From: Owenia fusiformis
Lineage: Eukaryota; Annelida; Polychaeta; Sabellida; Oweniidae
Length of the DNA: 64,000 bases
Assembly (NCBI GenBank): GCA_903813345.2
Contig: CAIIXF020000003.1
Coordinates: 3,316,109-3,380,108, forward strand
Reading direction: 5' to 3'
Notes under the pieces: generated by a model
Told to the model about the DNA's origin: nothing
Databases searched by the model: none
The model's input: only the letters and a program-made list of their open reading frames with translations
Made by a program: the position numbers and the translations under genes
In this document: positions 1 to 11,800 of the stretch, piece after piece
How the letters are laid out: each line of letters opens with the position of its first letter
How positions within the stretch are numbered: the stretch's first letter is position 1

Positions 1-3000
1 AAACCAGGTCCCCCGGGGCCAGTACCTGACAGAGGTCCGCCGGGTATGAGGGGCCCACCGGGACAAGGTGAGCTCAAGGTACATGTACCTTGTATTTTAC
101 TTGATGCAGTTGGTACAAGTACCTAGTAAACGTACCTGTACACGAACCTTGTTTTATTTTTTTGTTACATGTTCCTTGTATTTACTTTTTTTGGGACACG
201 GACCTTGTTTTTTTCTCGTTGTTACATGTTATTTACTCAAGTTATAGCTGCATGAATCTTGCATTCATAATTAGTTTCTGTTTTGTCATACTTTTCATTC
301 TTTTTTAGATAACAACGATGTCGATTTGGCAATGTTTTCCGCAATGGTACAACAAGGTATGTCGCGTTCCTTATTGTTTTTCCAGTATTGATTCCAAATA
401 ACGTTAGACGGGTCTCGCCGTTAGAGTTTAAGGTGACTGTTAACTTAATCGATTTTCAGAAAAAATTGAAAATTTCACAATCTTGAAATTTTCAAACTCT
501 TCCTGAGAAGTCGTTTTTATTATTTGCTTGTGCACTGTAATCATTACAAAGACATCAAAGAACAACAAAAAACTTTAGTTTGAGAAAAAAAGTGCCGTTT
601 AAAGAATTTGAGAAGATTTTTTTCTAGGAGTAGCCCGTGAAAAACCGCTGATTCAAAATATCTGAACATTTCAGAAAATATACTTCAAACATATATCAAA
701 AACGAAGGAGCAACGGAAATTTGAAAAATTACCCGATAAAAAAATTGGGATCAAAATAAGGAAAAAAGTACACTTCTCAAATTGTTTTTTTTCTATTTTT
801 TTAATTTGTATGAGAGATTTCAAAATTCTAAAGCTCCTTCCATTTTGGGCTATATTAAAGGGATGTTTCAGAGAAATTAGAAAAAAAATGTTCAGGGACC
901 TTTGCCGTGCTACTCTTTTTGTCAATTTTTCTGTCACATTTTCAGAGGACTCAAATTCCCATTCCAAAATGTTTACTGTTTCTACGAGGGAAGATCCAAA
1001 AGTTTCCGGCCTAACATAGTTCTAGTTGATGGATTTTCAAAATGATAGTGTCATTTTTCAATGTAGTCTCCCTGTACTTCGATGCACTTGGCCCATCTTC
1101 TTGGCAGCATCTCAAGTCCAGTTCTGAAGAAATCAGGAGCATGACCCTCCAACCACTGGTTAACAGCTATCTTGACCTCATTATCATCATCAAAGCGTTG
1201 CCCTCGTAGAGATTTTTTGAGTTTCCCAAATAGGTAATAGTCACTGGGTGCTTGATCTGGAGAATAGGGTGCGTGCGGTAATAATTCCAGATGGCATTCT
1301 TCTGCTGCATCACGAGCAACTTGGCTTGTGTGAACAGGTGCATTGTCCTGTTGATGCAAAACTCCAAGACGGACTTTGTGTGGCCTGGTTTCATCAAGGT
1401 TAGCTTTTAAAGTACGCAACAAAGCAGCATAATATTCTCCATTCATTGTAGTACCTCTTGGAAGGTAGTCTACTAAGATAGGACCTTCACAGTCCCAGAA
1501 AATGGTGGCCATCATCTTTTTGTTGGATGGGGTGGTGCGAAACTTCTTTGGAGGTGGGGACCCCATATGTTTCCATTGCATTGACTCATGTTTGGTTGAA
1601 GGCTCAAAATGACGCACCCATGTTTCATCACAAGTGACTATTCTCTCCATAAAACCTTGTGGATCAGTGTTATACATGTCCAAAAGCTCTCTTGCAACAG
1701 CAACTCGTTTTGTTTTCATGTCCTCTGTGAGCATACGGGGCACCCATCTTGAGCTTAACTTTTGCATGTGTAAATCTTCATGAATTATTCTACAAACGGT
1801 ACCATATGATAATCCAGTTTATTCTACAAGTTCACGTATAGATTTCCGCCTATCTTCCAATATTGTTCGATGTACAAGATCAACATTTCTATCTGAAGTG
1901 ACATCTTTAGGTCTTCCAGAACGTGGTGCATCATCGATTGATTCCCGCCCACGTTTAAATTCAGCCACCCAAAATTTTACAGTAGAATAGGAGGGAGCAC
2001 CTTCCCCATACACATCCTTAAGTCTATCGTAGATTTCCTGCCCTCCATTTTCTTCTTGATATAGAAACTTTATCACAGCTCTATATTCAGTTTTCTCCAT
2101 TGTGCAGCCACTGTGACCTGCCCTCATCATGAATATTCTCAAAATAAGGCTGTGACCCCTAGAGGTTAATCATATGCATAAATTATGTTCATACATAAGC
2201 AACATTTGAACTGTGAAGAATGGTTGCTCTCAGACATCGGGAACTATGTTAGGCCGGAAACTTTTGGATCCTCGTACTGTATTTGCATTACCACAGTGAG
2301 CCTGGTTATATAAATGATAAGTGGAACTAAAAAATTGAGAGAAAATCCAACCAAAAGACAGTTAATTTTGATGGTCAGATTATACTCAAATGCCATGTGC
2401 TTCCTGGTTTCGGCCATCTTGGATTTTTTTTGAGTTATAAGTTACCTTAAGTCCAATCCACATCCACGTGGAACCCATGCCACGAAGAACCACATTGAAT
2501 CCTCGTGGAATCCATGTGGATTCACGCTGTTTTCACTTGGATTCCATGGAGATCAATATCTTTAAATGCTCAGCAAATCTGACCTCTCTTGAAAAACAAC
2601 CTTTCAACAATATTGAGAAAGTAAAGACATGCGATATAGCTATTTTGCACTTTCTTAAAATCATTTCCCATTTTATTCCATGTGTCACCCATTCCACTTG
2701 TTACTTGTTCCCTGTGTCAACCATTCCATGCGTCACTCATTCCACGTGTCACTCATTCTTTGTGTCACCCATTCCACTTGTTACTTATCCCCTGTGTCAC
2801 CAATTCCATGTGTCACCCATTCAAATTGTCACTTGTGTACCGTGTCACAAATCCATGTGTCACATATTCATTGCGTCACCCAAACCATGTGTCAACCATT
2901 CCATGCGTCATTCATTCTATGTGTCACCCATTTCATGTTTCACTCATTCCATCTGTCACCCTTTATACGCATTATTTTCATAAAGCATAACAAATTTTTA

Positions 3001-3253
3001 AGTGACCTCGTTGACCCAATCGATAACCCAAAACATTTCATTCAACATTCCAGATGATATCTGGAGAAGACGAGTGACAGAAACACTTAAGCGAATGAAG
3101 AAGAGCGAGGCGGTGTTCGCCATCGCAAACATAGTACTCTTCATGCTGTTCCTAGCACTGACCCTAGCGGTCGTGAGACATTTGAGGAGATCCTGGGAAT
3201 ATTCATGTAAACGTACAAAGGAGAATAAAACAGATCAGAATTCGGTGATGTGA
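1..3253 (+). CDS. Collagen-like protein with C-terminal membrane segment (3' end of gene, partial)
   Basis: Three phase-compatible exons: 1-67, 309-356 and 3054-3253 (stop TGA), joined through phase-1 introns with GT/AG borders. Exon 1 encodes collagen-like Gly-X-Y triplets (PGPPGP..RGPPGMRGPPGQ), with Pro where one Gly is expected. Exon 2 encodes a short acidic linker (DNNDVDLAMFSAMVQQ). The last exon encodes a basic stretch (RRRVTETLKRMKKS), a hydrophobic segment of about 21 residues (FAIANIVLFMLFLALTLAVV) and a 25-residue polar, basic tail. The gene is cut by the window start. Known membrane collagens usually carry the membrane segment N-terminal to the helix; here it follows the helix. 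Both flanks of the segment are basic, so topology is uncertain. Intron 2 carries a mariner and a minisatellite. I infer a membrane-anchored collagen-like protein; the exact family is unknown. Confidence 0.62.
985..2274 (-). mobile_element. Nearly intact mariner (DD34D) transposon
   Basis: A 1290-bp element in the last intron of the collagen-like gene, flanked by TA dinucleotides (983-984 and 2275-2276). Terminal inverted repeats of about 30 bp share CCAAAAGTTTCCGGCCTAAC and differ by a 4-bp insertion near the left end. It contains one transposase gene on the minus strand. Length, TIR size, TA target site and gene order all fit the mariner family. Confidence 0.93.
1051..2100 (-). pseudogene. 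mariner transposase, one in-frame premature stop
   Basis: A single reading frame of 350 codons running from the ATG at 2100 to the stop at 1051, broken only by TAA at 1819-1821. The N-terminal part (MEKTEYRAVIKFLYQEE...) is a helix-turn-helix paired-like DNA-binding region. The C-terminal part holds the catalytic domain: TCDETW (first Asp), HQQDNAPVH (second Asp) and SPDQAPSDYYLF (third Asp), with exactly 34 residues between the second and third Asp, the DD34D signature of mariner. The stop lies just before the TGLSYGTV segment, at the N-terminal/catalytic boundary. No frameshift was seen, so the copy is young or only recently dead. It would cut and paste the element; as read it should give only an N-terminal DNA-binding fragment. 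Confidence 0.92.
2681..2962 (+). repeat. 16-bp minisatellite in intron 2
   Basis: About 18 imperfect tandem copies of TGTCACCCATTCCATG, with variants such as TTACTTGTTCC and CGTCACTCATT. Because 16 is not a multiple of three, the array looks open in overlapping frames; these are not genes. Confidence 0.88.
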
Positions 3254-3588
3254 AATCATTGTTACAGATAAAGGACAGGACGATTGTATTTGTTCAGTTA
3301 ATTAGTGTACGTTTTTTGGTAGAGCTGTGGTACGATCCGAACATAAAACTGCATAGTGCACTAATTTCATGTTTAAATCGTTGAAAACGCACGAGACGTA
3401 CACCACAGCGCCTCCTGAAGTAAGCCTATACCATGATAGATAGAAGGACTTCAAAATTGCCACAAAATGTAACACGTGCATCTCTGCGAGAGCACCATCT
3501 ATATTAGATTATCATAATATTGTTGAACCATTGTCGAAACATCAAGTGCAATTTTAAATTCACTTATTTGAGAGCACCTTTCTATAAA

Positions 3589-3757
3589 AATAAAAAAGGT
3601 TGTAAATAGGAGCCATATATTTATAGAACGTAAAGTAAGATTACGTTTGATCCATCGACGTTAAGTTTATATAATTTGTTTGCCTTTATATGTATGGCAT
3701 AAAGAAAGGTTTCATATTCAATAATTTAATGTATTAGATTTACGATATGTAAATAAA
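3589..3757 (+). promoter_or_regulatory. Candidate polyadenylation signals of the collagen-like gene
   Basis: AATAAA hexamers occur at 3589-3594 and 3752-3757, about 340 and 500 bases after the stop codon at 3253. Either could end the transcript. The call rests only on the hexamer and its position. Confidence 0.35.
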
Positions 3758-4980
3758 CTGAAGATATAGTTTCATCAATATATTTATTGTCTCATTCAAA
3801 TTATGATGAAAAAATATAGTTTAAAAGTTGTAAAACTGTTTATTTTCACAGCTAAAATAATAGAAACTATTAAATAGCTGTTATTACAAATATGACAAAA
3901 TTGAAATGTATCATATTGTCTTTATTTTGAACTTTTCCGCTTTTCTACTTACCCACCTATGGCTTTTATAACTTCATAAAGATGGCGTGACGAATGTTTG
4001 TCTTTCGACGGATTACTGGATTGAAGCGTAATTAATGTTTCTCCAAAATTACAAATAACGAGCATTCTTGTGGTTGCGCTTCCCCGTATAACCCCAGACT
4101 GCACCAGAAGATAATACATGAAATAAAAATGTTCACCTCTTCCCGATTAGCATGTTTACTTCTTTCATATAACCATAAGGTTCAGGCCCGGGGGGGGGGG
4201 GGGTCCGATGGCCAAAAACAAAGTTGTTAATCATCAAAAAACTGACCAAATATTCTTTCAAAATCATTCAGTTTTTCATTATTCTTGACACTTGTAAGTG
4301 ATTTTGACCAATTTTGGACCAAAATCGTCATAAGTGAACCCCTCGGAATTTTACAAATAGTGAACCCCCTTGGCATTATATCATTCATAATTGACAAGAT
4401 CATGACAAACAATAATAAATCTATTTTTTAAATCGTTTTTTTCTTGTTCAATTTTAACTTATCGTGGTTTGAGCCTATTCATGTATCAGACTATTATCAG
4501 GGCATTTAAAAAAATAATGTTTTCGAATCTTCAATCACAAGCGCATATTTAATATAAGATAAAATAAACTTCAAAAAATTAGCATACAGTAACAATACTA
4601 TTTTGTTTGTGATGTGTACCATGATTAACGGCAAGGGTGTAGCTTGAAGGCGAGTGTAGCTGCAGCCTCTACGTCAAAATATCTTTGCCATTTTTAGGCA
4701 GACGATATCAAGTTGTAGGAATGTTTTTGGGTTAGTCCATTACGACCTCAAAAGGGGATACAGGATAGCAGCCATGTTTGGATAAATCATCAAAATTTAA
4801 ATTAAATACAAATTGAGAAAAGTCTTAACTATGAATTGTAAATACAGTTGCTCTTAGAGTCTTACAAAACAACAATCACTTTATTGTGCACTTAAAAAGT
4901 TAGACTGCAAAGGCAAAATGTGTAGCTATTTTCGGATATCCTCACTGTTTAAATCAATTCGTTAACCCTACACCCCTCAG

Positions 4981-5072
4981 ACGTTTCCAACTGCCCTTTC
5001 TGTTGCTTCTGCTGGATTAGCTGGCGCTTGGATCTTCCTTGAAAAATCTACTATTTATTTCGGCCAAATCCG
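4981..5072 (+). CDS. Candidate isolated exon encoding a hydrophobic stretch
   Basis: A 92-bp segment with a good acceptor (CACCCCTCAG) and a consensus donor (CG|GTAAGT). In the frame beginning at the acceptor it is open and reads TFPTALSVASAGLAGAWIFL followed by a polar end, which resembles a membrane segment. No partner exons were identified on either side. It could belong to an unseen small gene, be a non-coding 5' exon, or be chance. Confidence 0.22.
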
Positions 5073-5674
5073 GTAAGTAAAATTACAATTTAACGATTTT
5101 TATACGTTCATAACCATTGTATTGACCGTATGTGTCCCATTTTTGTATGTGGCGTGTTTACATTATATCAAAAATGAATTTTATGCTGGTGCTAAGTTTA
5201 TGGATCTTTCATTTCCACTGTTATTTTAGCCATATATCTATAAGTAGCACAGGCGGCCATTTTTACTAGAAATCTATCTTATGATCTCGTCCCGAATTAT
5301 ATCGGGATTGAGTCTAAATAATTTGATTTACATGTTTTTGCAACCATGGGATTATTCGAGATTTGATCAAAAATTGAACTCAAGCAATGAAACTAGAAAC
5401 TCAATCGGTATAGCATACGGACTCAAACATATGTTTTTATGTATTTTATTTCTGAATTCCTAGGCCTCAGTATCAAGGGTATTTTAGATTATTATGGCTT
5501 GATCGTTAGAGCTTTTCATGACCATAATCGGGGTTATTCTTGACCATTATTGTTTGAGTTTACCTGAAGAAGGAAATAAATCGAGAATTTTTGTTTATTG
5601 AATCATGGATAAAAAGCACCAGTCATTTTGATTTACGTTAACGTTATTGCAACTGGATCCCCATCTACACTACC

Positions 5675-5860
5675 TCAGTGTGTAGAGGGGGGGGGTACCT
5701 CTGTGTGTAGAGGGGGGGTACCTCTGTGTGTAGAGGGGAGGGGGTACCTCTGTGTGTAGAGGGGGGGAGGGTACCTCTGTGTGTAGAGGGGAGGGGGTAC
5801 CTCTGTGTGTAGAGGGGGGAGGGTACCTCTGTGTGTAGAGGGGGGGGGGGGGTAGTGGTC
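5675..5860. repeat. GC-rich minisatellite, about 7 units
   Basis: Tandem units of about 24-28 bp with core GGTACCTCTGTGTGTAGAGG followed by a G run of variable length. On the minus strand it reads as a Pro-rich low-complexity frame, which is an artefact. It is followed at 5866-5882 by GGGCTCAAGGCAAGACTA, which resembles the end of the small palindromic element at 21270-21384. Confidence 0.85.
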
Positions 5861-6384
5861 AGACGGGCTCAAGGCAAGACTAATCCAAGATAAGTTTCAA
5901 TTTTCAACATTAATGGTTTTAGATAAACAGTCTGAGTTCTACGTTGAAAATGATTATAGTACTCAAATGAATGTTTATGCTATAGACTACTTTGACTGAA
6001 GTATGTATGAAACAGATTCAATATTGAGTGATGGGCAAAAACATTTATTTTTCGAAATTACACACTTTAAATTCTTTAAATTGGGTTTCTACTTTGAAAC
6101 ACTTGTAAGGTACCCCTACCCTTTTCAATAATTTACTTTTCTTCATTAAAAAGAGCCTCGATTACTTGCTTCCAAACCCCAGGGACCAGGGTAGATGGAG
6201 GTCTGCGTTGTGTATCTTTATCAGTATTTTGATGATTAACAACCTTGTTTTTATTATCTTCGCTGAAATTAAACGCAATGTAATCGATGATATACAGTGA
6301 CTGAAATTGCCAATTAAACTTTATCTAAAACTCGTTTACCAGAAAGACTATCACAAAGTAAAAATCTTTTTAGCGGTGCCTGCT

Positions 6385-6800
6385 CACATTCGAGAACTCT
6401 TCTGATCAAGAATTCCTCGTTGTGTTTTTGGTTTCACTTCGATTTGACATGCCTTAGAATATTAATGAAAAAACTGGCAATTCTACAATCAATTCTACTT
6501 CACAGAAAAGTTACCCCGATTTTACGGGTGAGGGGGTGAGGGTGTTTACGGTGAATATCAGCACTGAGATGAATATCTAACGGTGACCAATCTACATTTA
6601 GCCATTCGAATTCGAAGACTTTTTTTCAAAGTCTTCTTTTATTTTGGTATTCTTTATTTCACTTTGATCTGACATGCCTTAAAAGAAAAGTGAAAAATTG
6701 GCAATTTTTACAATCAATATTTCTAAACAGATAATAAATATTCGGGGCCTCTCTCAGTAAATATCAGCAAACCTGATGTTAAATGCGGTGATATAGTACG
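6385..6800. repeat. Imperfect tandem duplication of about 220 bp
   Basis: Two diverged copies share in order a 'TTTCACTT-GAT-TGACATGCCTTA' segment, 'AAAACTGGCAATT.TACAATCAAT', a G-rich stretch and 'AAATATCAGCA'. No coding potential was recognised. Confidence 0.5.
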
Positions 6801-7585
6801 AGTTTGGTTAACTATCTTACTTATAACATATGATTCATGTTGGGTTTATTTCCGTACGAAACTCTAGATCTCCAAATGAACGAAAGTTCAGAAAGGCTTG
6901 CTTACTTTAGGGCCAACATCCATTCATCAGTTCTATAAAAACTGCATTTTAGTATACACCGGTGATAAAGTGCACGGAGGCGATTAAAAAGTTGTATGTC
7001 GGGCTGGATGTATAGAATTAAGACGAAGCTCTCTTTATAAGAAGTTCAATTTTGGACAAGCTATATTTAGCTTTTATTCATTTTGTGAGGGGGGGGGGGG
7101 TGGGGGGGGTAACCATTTCATAATGCATTGGCAAAGTGTGTGTTTTTTTGGAAAATCCAGTTCCATGATTCATGTTCTATTTTTAGATTAGAGTTTAGTC
7201 TTCCTGACATTTATATCACTACATCTGTCTTGCTAAAGTATGTAGTATGCACCAACAACTGGATTTTCAAAAATAAGATACTGTTAGTGATACAATCTAG
7301 GGACTAGGAACATTGCCATAATACCCAAGTGACCCTATACTGAGGACGAGGAATTCGATACAAAATTATTTTTCCAAGTTTCCCCATTGACCTTTTATCA
7401 TTGCATTCGCCGCTAAATATATAAAGAGAATTGTAGGCTACTGTACATATGCCAAATGTTGAATTCTTTTCTGTTGATGAAATTTTAAGTCGAATGCAGC
7501 TGATTTAATTAGGATTTGACATTATCAATACTTGGGAATATAATTCCCCCCACTCCAAAGATTTGGCAACAATAATTTCATTTTT

Positions 7586-7740
7586 ATGCCACCGCTAGAA
7601 GTGGTAACATATTGTTTATACGATGTTGGACGGTGTTCGGCGTTTAGTGGCCGGCGTCTGTAACAAATGCTAGGTGGTGACATTTTGCATATTAATGCCA
7701 TGTTTGAATTATTCCATTTCTGCTTATGGTTTGCATTTAA
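7586..7740. repeat. Dispersed repeat, copy 1 (related copy at 54514-54670)
   Basis: Shares ordered blocks with 54514-54670: 'TTTTTATG-CACC', 'GTGACATATTGTT'-like, 'GGCGTCTG..TAACAAATG', 'GACATTTTGCAT', 'TATGCC.TGTTTGAATTATT'. The two copies are diverged; the family is unknown. Confidence 0.6.
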
Positions 7741-8148
7741 AATACCAATCTTTTCAAACTTCTTTATAGGGGGGGGGGTGTAACCTACATTATGTACTAT
7801 ATTTTAAATATAAATGATAACCATATGTTATATCACTTGGCTAGTTGGCTAATTGGCTTCACACAGTGCACCGTATTTGAATCATCACTTATCAGTGTGA
7901 AGCTTCTGGAAAAATAACAAGTTTTAATGTTCTTTTATGAAAAATACCGATACTAAAAATCATCATATATTGTTGTTATTTGTTGCAAGGGCGTCTTTAA
8001 TACCCGGGAATAAGCCAATGTACTGAACGAAAACGTTGTACTGCACCGAATTTGCGAACATGGTGCGTTCCTGGTATTGCATTCACCCTTATTTGTTATA
8101 CTTTATGTTAATAAGTGGAACGTTATGTTCTAGTTAAAAGCAATCACA

Positions 8149-8181
8149 ATGGCTAGGAAACGAGTCAGGTTTGGAGGGTTG
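8149..8181 (+). CDS. Possible first coding exon of the Arg-rich gene
   Basis: ATG in a good context (A at -3, G at +4) followed by eleven codons (MARKRVRFGGL) and a consensus-like donor (TTG|GTAAGG) in phase 0. The first firm exon of the Arg-rich gene (20788) starts in phase 0, so the two would join in frame, and the basic composition matches. They are 12.6 kb apart with repeats between, so the link is inference; another first exon may exist. Confidence 0.28.
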
Positions 8182-8850
8182 GTAAGGCGAACTATTTTCA
8201 GCTCGTTTCTTGCACTCCCTCCGCATGTACTTCATTCTCCAAGCGCACGGCTATGGATAATCTCCATAGTCCCGCGTTTGGAGGATGCATGTACTCAAAA
8301 CACACGATTTTTACTAAAGCTTTTTTATGTATTTAGCTATCATACTCTCATGTTAATAACCATGTTATTAAAACATTAGTAATCCGTACTTGCTAACGGC
8401 ATACTGGTTTATTTTAAACTATCACGATCTGTGTGCATTGGTAACAAAAGTTTGAGGCATTAAGGCCACTTTAAATTTATTGTATGGTTTACCGGAACTC
8501 TAGTATTGTATCACGCTTATTGCCCAGACTCCCATTTCGAATTTTTCTCAATGAAATAGAAGTTGGTAATGTTCATGTTCTCATGTTTAGTCTTATATGT
8601 GCAACATCTATGTTTCCGAGAGAGTCAATTTTTGTATCATATGTTTGAAGTTATGCACAGGGTATATACAAACAAAATTATGAAATAGCACTTACATTTA
8701 TTTTGCAAGGGCTTGAAGCAAGACTAGCTGAATTAATATTTAAAAAGAATCTTGCTGAGGTCTTTCTTTCCTACTTGTTGCAAAAAACAATTGAAACTGA
8801 TATTTACATTTTGGTCAATAAATTTGGAATGAACTGCTAGACACCATTAA

Positions 8851-11800
8851 TAGTCCGGTTGCCAAATACCTCTGACAGGCTAAAGGTCGTTTTAAGGTAT
8901 AAAGTTTTTTTCTGTGCATTTTTCTATTGCTACACATGTATTCTTTAAAATGAAATAATCTGCAAAATCATATATGTTGAGCATTTTTTTTAATCGCACC
9001 ATATAATTATGTAATTAATTTCAAAGGGGGCGTGGCACTTTGAAAGTTATAACATGTTAACAGTCATTAAAAATTATTAGACCACTGAGAAATATGTGTT
9101 TTGGAGAGATAGAGAGAACAAAGGTTTAATTTAACATACATTGCGTGTTTTCAGCCTGACCCCCAGGGGCCGTGAATGGGGGGAGGGGTCGGGAAAACAG
9201 GAATTTTGAGATCTTTCTGAAGTATAGCTTTATTATACTCAAATGAAAGGTAATTAAGAGTAGATTGCAAATATTGTATCATTTTTCTGATTCGGGCCTC
9301 CTGAAATTCAAAATGGCCGCCTAGTGTGGGATTTCGCAATAATTTTGTGATCTTCAAAGTATGCGTATTTTATATTCAATTTGAAGGAATGTGAGAGCAG
9401 GTCACTGTTATAGTATTGTTTTTCCTTATTCATGCCTTAAGATTCAAAATGGCTGCATAGAGCAGGAATTCTGTATTACTTAAAGATCTTTTCAAAGTAG
9501 TGTTACATGATACTATATTAGATTTCAAATAGTATTGTCTTGATGATTTATACCTTTGAAACCCCTTAATGGTCACTCATATGCTTAAATCTGTGAAACT
9601 TCTTATATATCTCTAATGTATGTATGTCTTAATATCTGTGCGAGATGCTGATATATCTAGTTTGAGATTGATTACATAGTATTACAATGTACCTCAATTT
9701 ATAAAGTCATCATGTGATACAAAATATGATGCTTTTTAAACTAATTTGTCAAAAAATGTCATCCAAACGAAAATGTGACTATACTAACATTCCATTTTCA
9801 TAGAGGTGTGAAAAATAACAATTGTGATCTTTCCCCTCTAAGAGATTACTGAATCACCAACTTAGTTATCAACAATTATTTACCTCTACAAATATCGCTT
9901 GGGACTATACTGCTGGAGTTCAAGGCTTCTGCTGTTGTATCTAGATTGATACAGATAATTTTAAACAATTTTGGAGCAAACATGTCCTTTTGGAATGGAT
10001 GGAAGTCAACCCATACATTGGTGATATTGGCAGTACAACTAAAAAGAATATTGAGCTATTAAATCCCCAAGTATGGAGGATACTTTACCAGATTGACTAC
10101 AATGAAAGAGAAATCAGTTAAGCCTGCCACCTTAACAAAGTACTAGCCATTGGCTGACATGAAACCATCCGACCCTAGCACAATGATGACCATGATGATT
10201 AAAGCTAAACATCTTACAAATGAATATGGCATGGTATATACAACTCTATAAAATAGCAATAGCATTAGGTGTGACTAGAGCATATTCAACCAACTTGGTG
10301 GAATGAACCAAGTTATTATGATTGTCAGATTCCTCATTAGTCTGAGCTGACAACCTGTCCACGGAAGGCGTCATGATAAACCATGACATCTTATTACTTC
10401 TCAGCCCTGTTCCAGGTGAAACAGAAATTATGAGTATCAGAATGCACAGAATGTAAGCATCCTCCAAGTGTTAAGTAAATACCAAGCTGTTGTGCAGAAA
10501 TTGAGTGTGATATAATATCATAAATATGATCATATGATATATATAGCGTATTCTTCTTGTGCACCATAACCACAACCATCAGTTGCAGGATCAGTTCACC
10601 ATGCAGCGAAAATCACCTGGGAGGGCAGTGGTGGATATAAAGCGCTTAAAACAATCTACAACAGCACTGAAGTTCGAACCCTACCCCAAACAATTAAGGC
10701 ATTTGCAGATTGCAGAAATTTCAAGGGGGCTCATTGGAAAACTTGAAATATGCAGATTGTCCCAAGCCATCCGCCCTTGAATCAACACAATTTAGTTGAG
10801 AAAAAGTTGAGAATTATTACTTAGGAGCTTTACCAGAAGACATACAGTGTGTCTCATCAGAAGTCTTGAAGCCCATAGATGTGGATGGCTGGATGGCGCG
10901 CTTCAGGAGAAAATGACTGTATAGCAGTACAGCGACAGTGTTGATTATGTTATAGTTATCTAACTAGAAAACGACAACTCCACGGAGTAGCAAATCCCAA
11001 CGAACACTACAATATATTCATGAATCTGTATATGGCATGATGTGATTATTTACCATCTACTCTACCCTTGATCAAATTGACAGATATTAAAAGGCATACA
11101 TTACAGATATATCAGAATTTCACCTGGGGTATATTCCTCAACACTACCCCTGGTCATACGAATAATGTGTAATATCGACAAATACACCCCTTAGATATCT
11201 AAGCACGAGTGCCAAAGGGAAATAACCAAAAGTTGTAATGGAACTTAGCAAGAAAAAGCAAACTCTAAGTGCATACCAGTCAAGAAAAACAAACCCCATA
11301 TATCCCAAAACCATGATCTAACATGAAAAGAAACAATGTCTTTCCCCCATCAAAAATAGTTGTAGATACAAGTACATGTACTCATATAAGATAGAGCATT
11401 CAGTCTCAAATGATGTGGGATAGATAAAATCCAGTCTCCAAGTCCATAGGCGTTTCAAAGGGTCAACATCCATTCGCAAAAGCCATCGCCATAATCCATA
11501 AAACACAATAATTCACAATGGTCATCAGGAGAGAACTATGGCTGTTTTCGATCCCTATTTCTCAACCACTAATGCCAGTGCTGGGATCCACCTCAAAAGG
11601 TGCCAAGTGAAAAAATTGTGAGTTCAGCGCCAATTTCTTAAACAATTCCTACATCCTTCAGCATCTCAAGTGGTAAAACTTGAAACTTCAAAATTAATGA
11701 CTTGTATTTTTCAGCAAAGACCAGAAAGTATTTCTTAAACTTTTTACAAGTATAACCTTGACCTAACAGTTTGATCACTAAAGTATTGTGTCTTGACTTA

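Larger units (their letters stand above)
3758..8148. other. Intergenic stretch between the collagen-like gene and the Arg-rich gene
   Basis: AT-rich and without a convincing gene. It holds a pure G run at about 4188-4203, a candidate isolated exon at 4981-5072, a GC-rich minisatellite at 5675-5860, an imperfect tandem duplication of about 220 bp (6385-6800), a G-rich tract at 7088-7108 and a dispersed repeat at 7586-7740. Nothing else recognisable was seen. Confidence 0.5.

Noticed and set aside
5675-5872. 65-codon Pro-rich minus-strand frame
   Set aside because: Simple translation of the GGTACCTCTGTGTGTAGAGG minisatellite.
10670-10690. GTTCGAACCC resembling a tRNA B box
   Set aside because: Upstream sequence does not fold as a tRNA and no poly-T terminator follows.
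10246-10780. Short frames inside the 8851-13011 element
   Set aside because: No recognisable transposase motif, no consistent strand and frequent stops. Left as undetermined interior.
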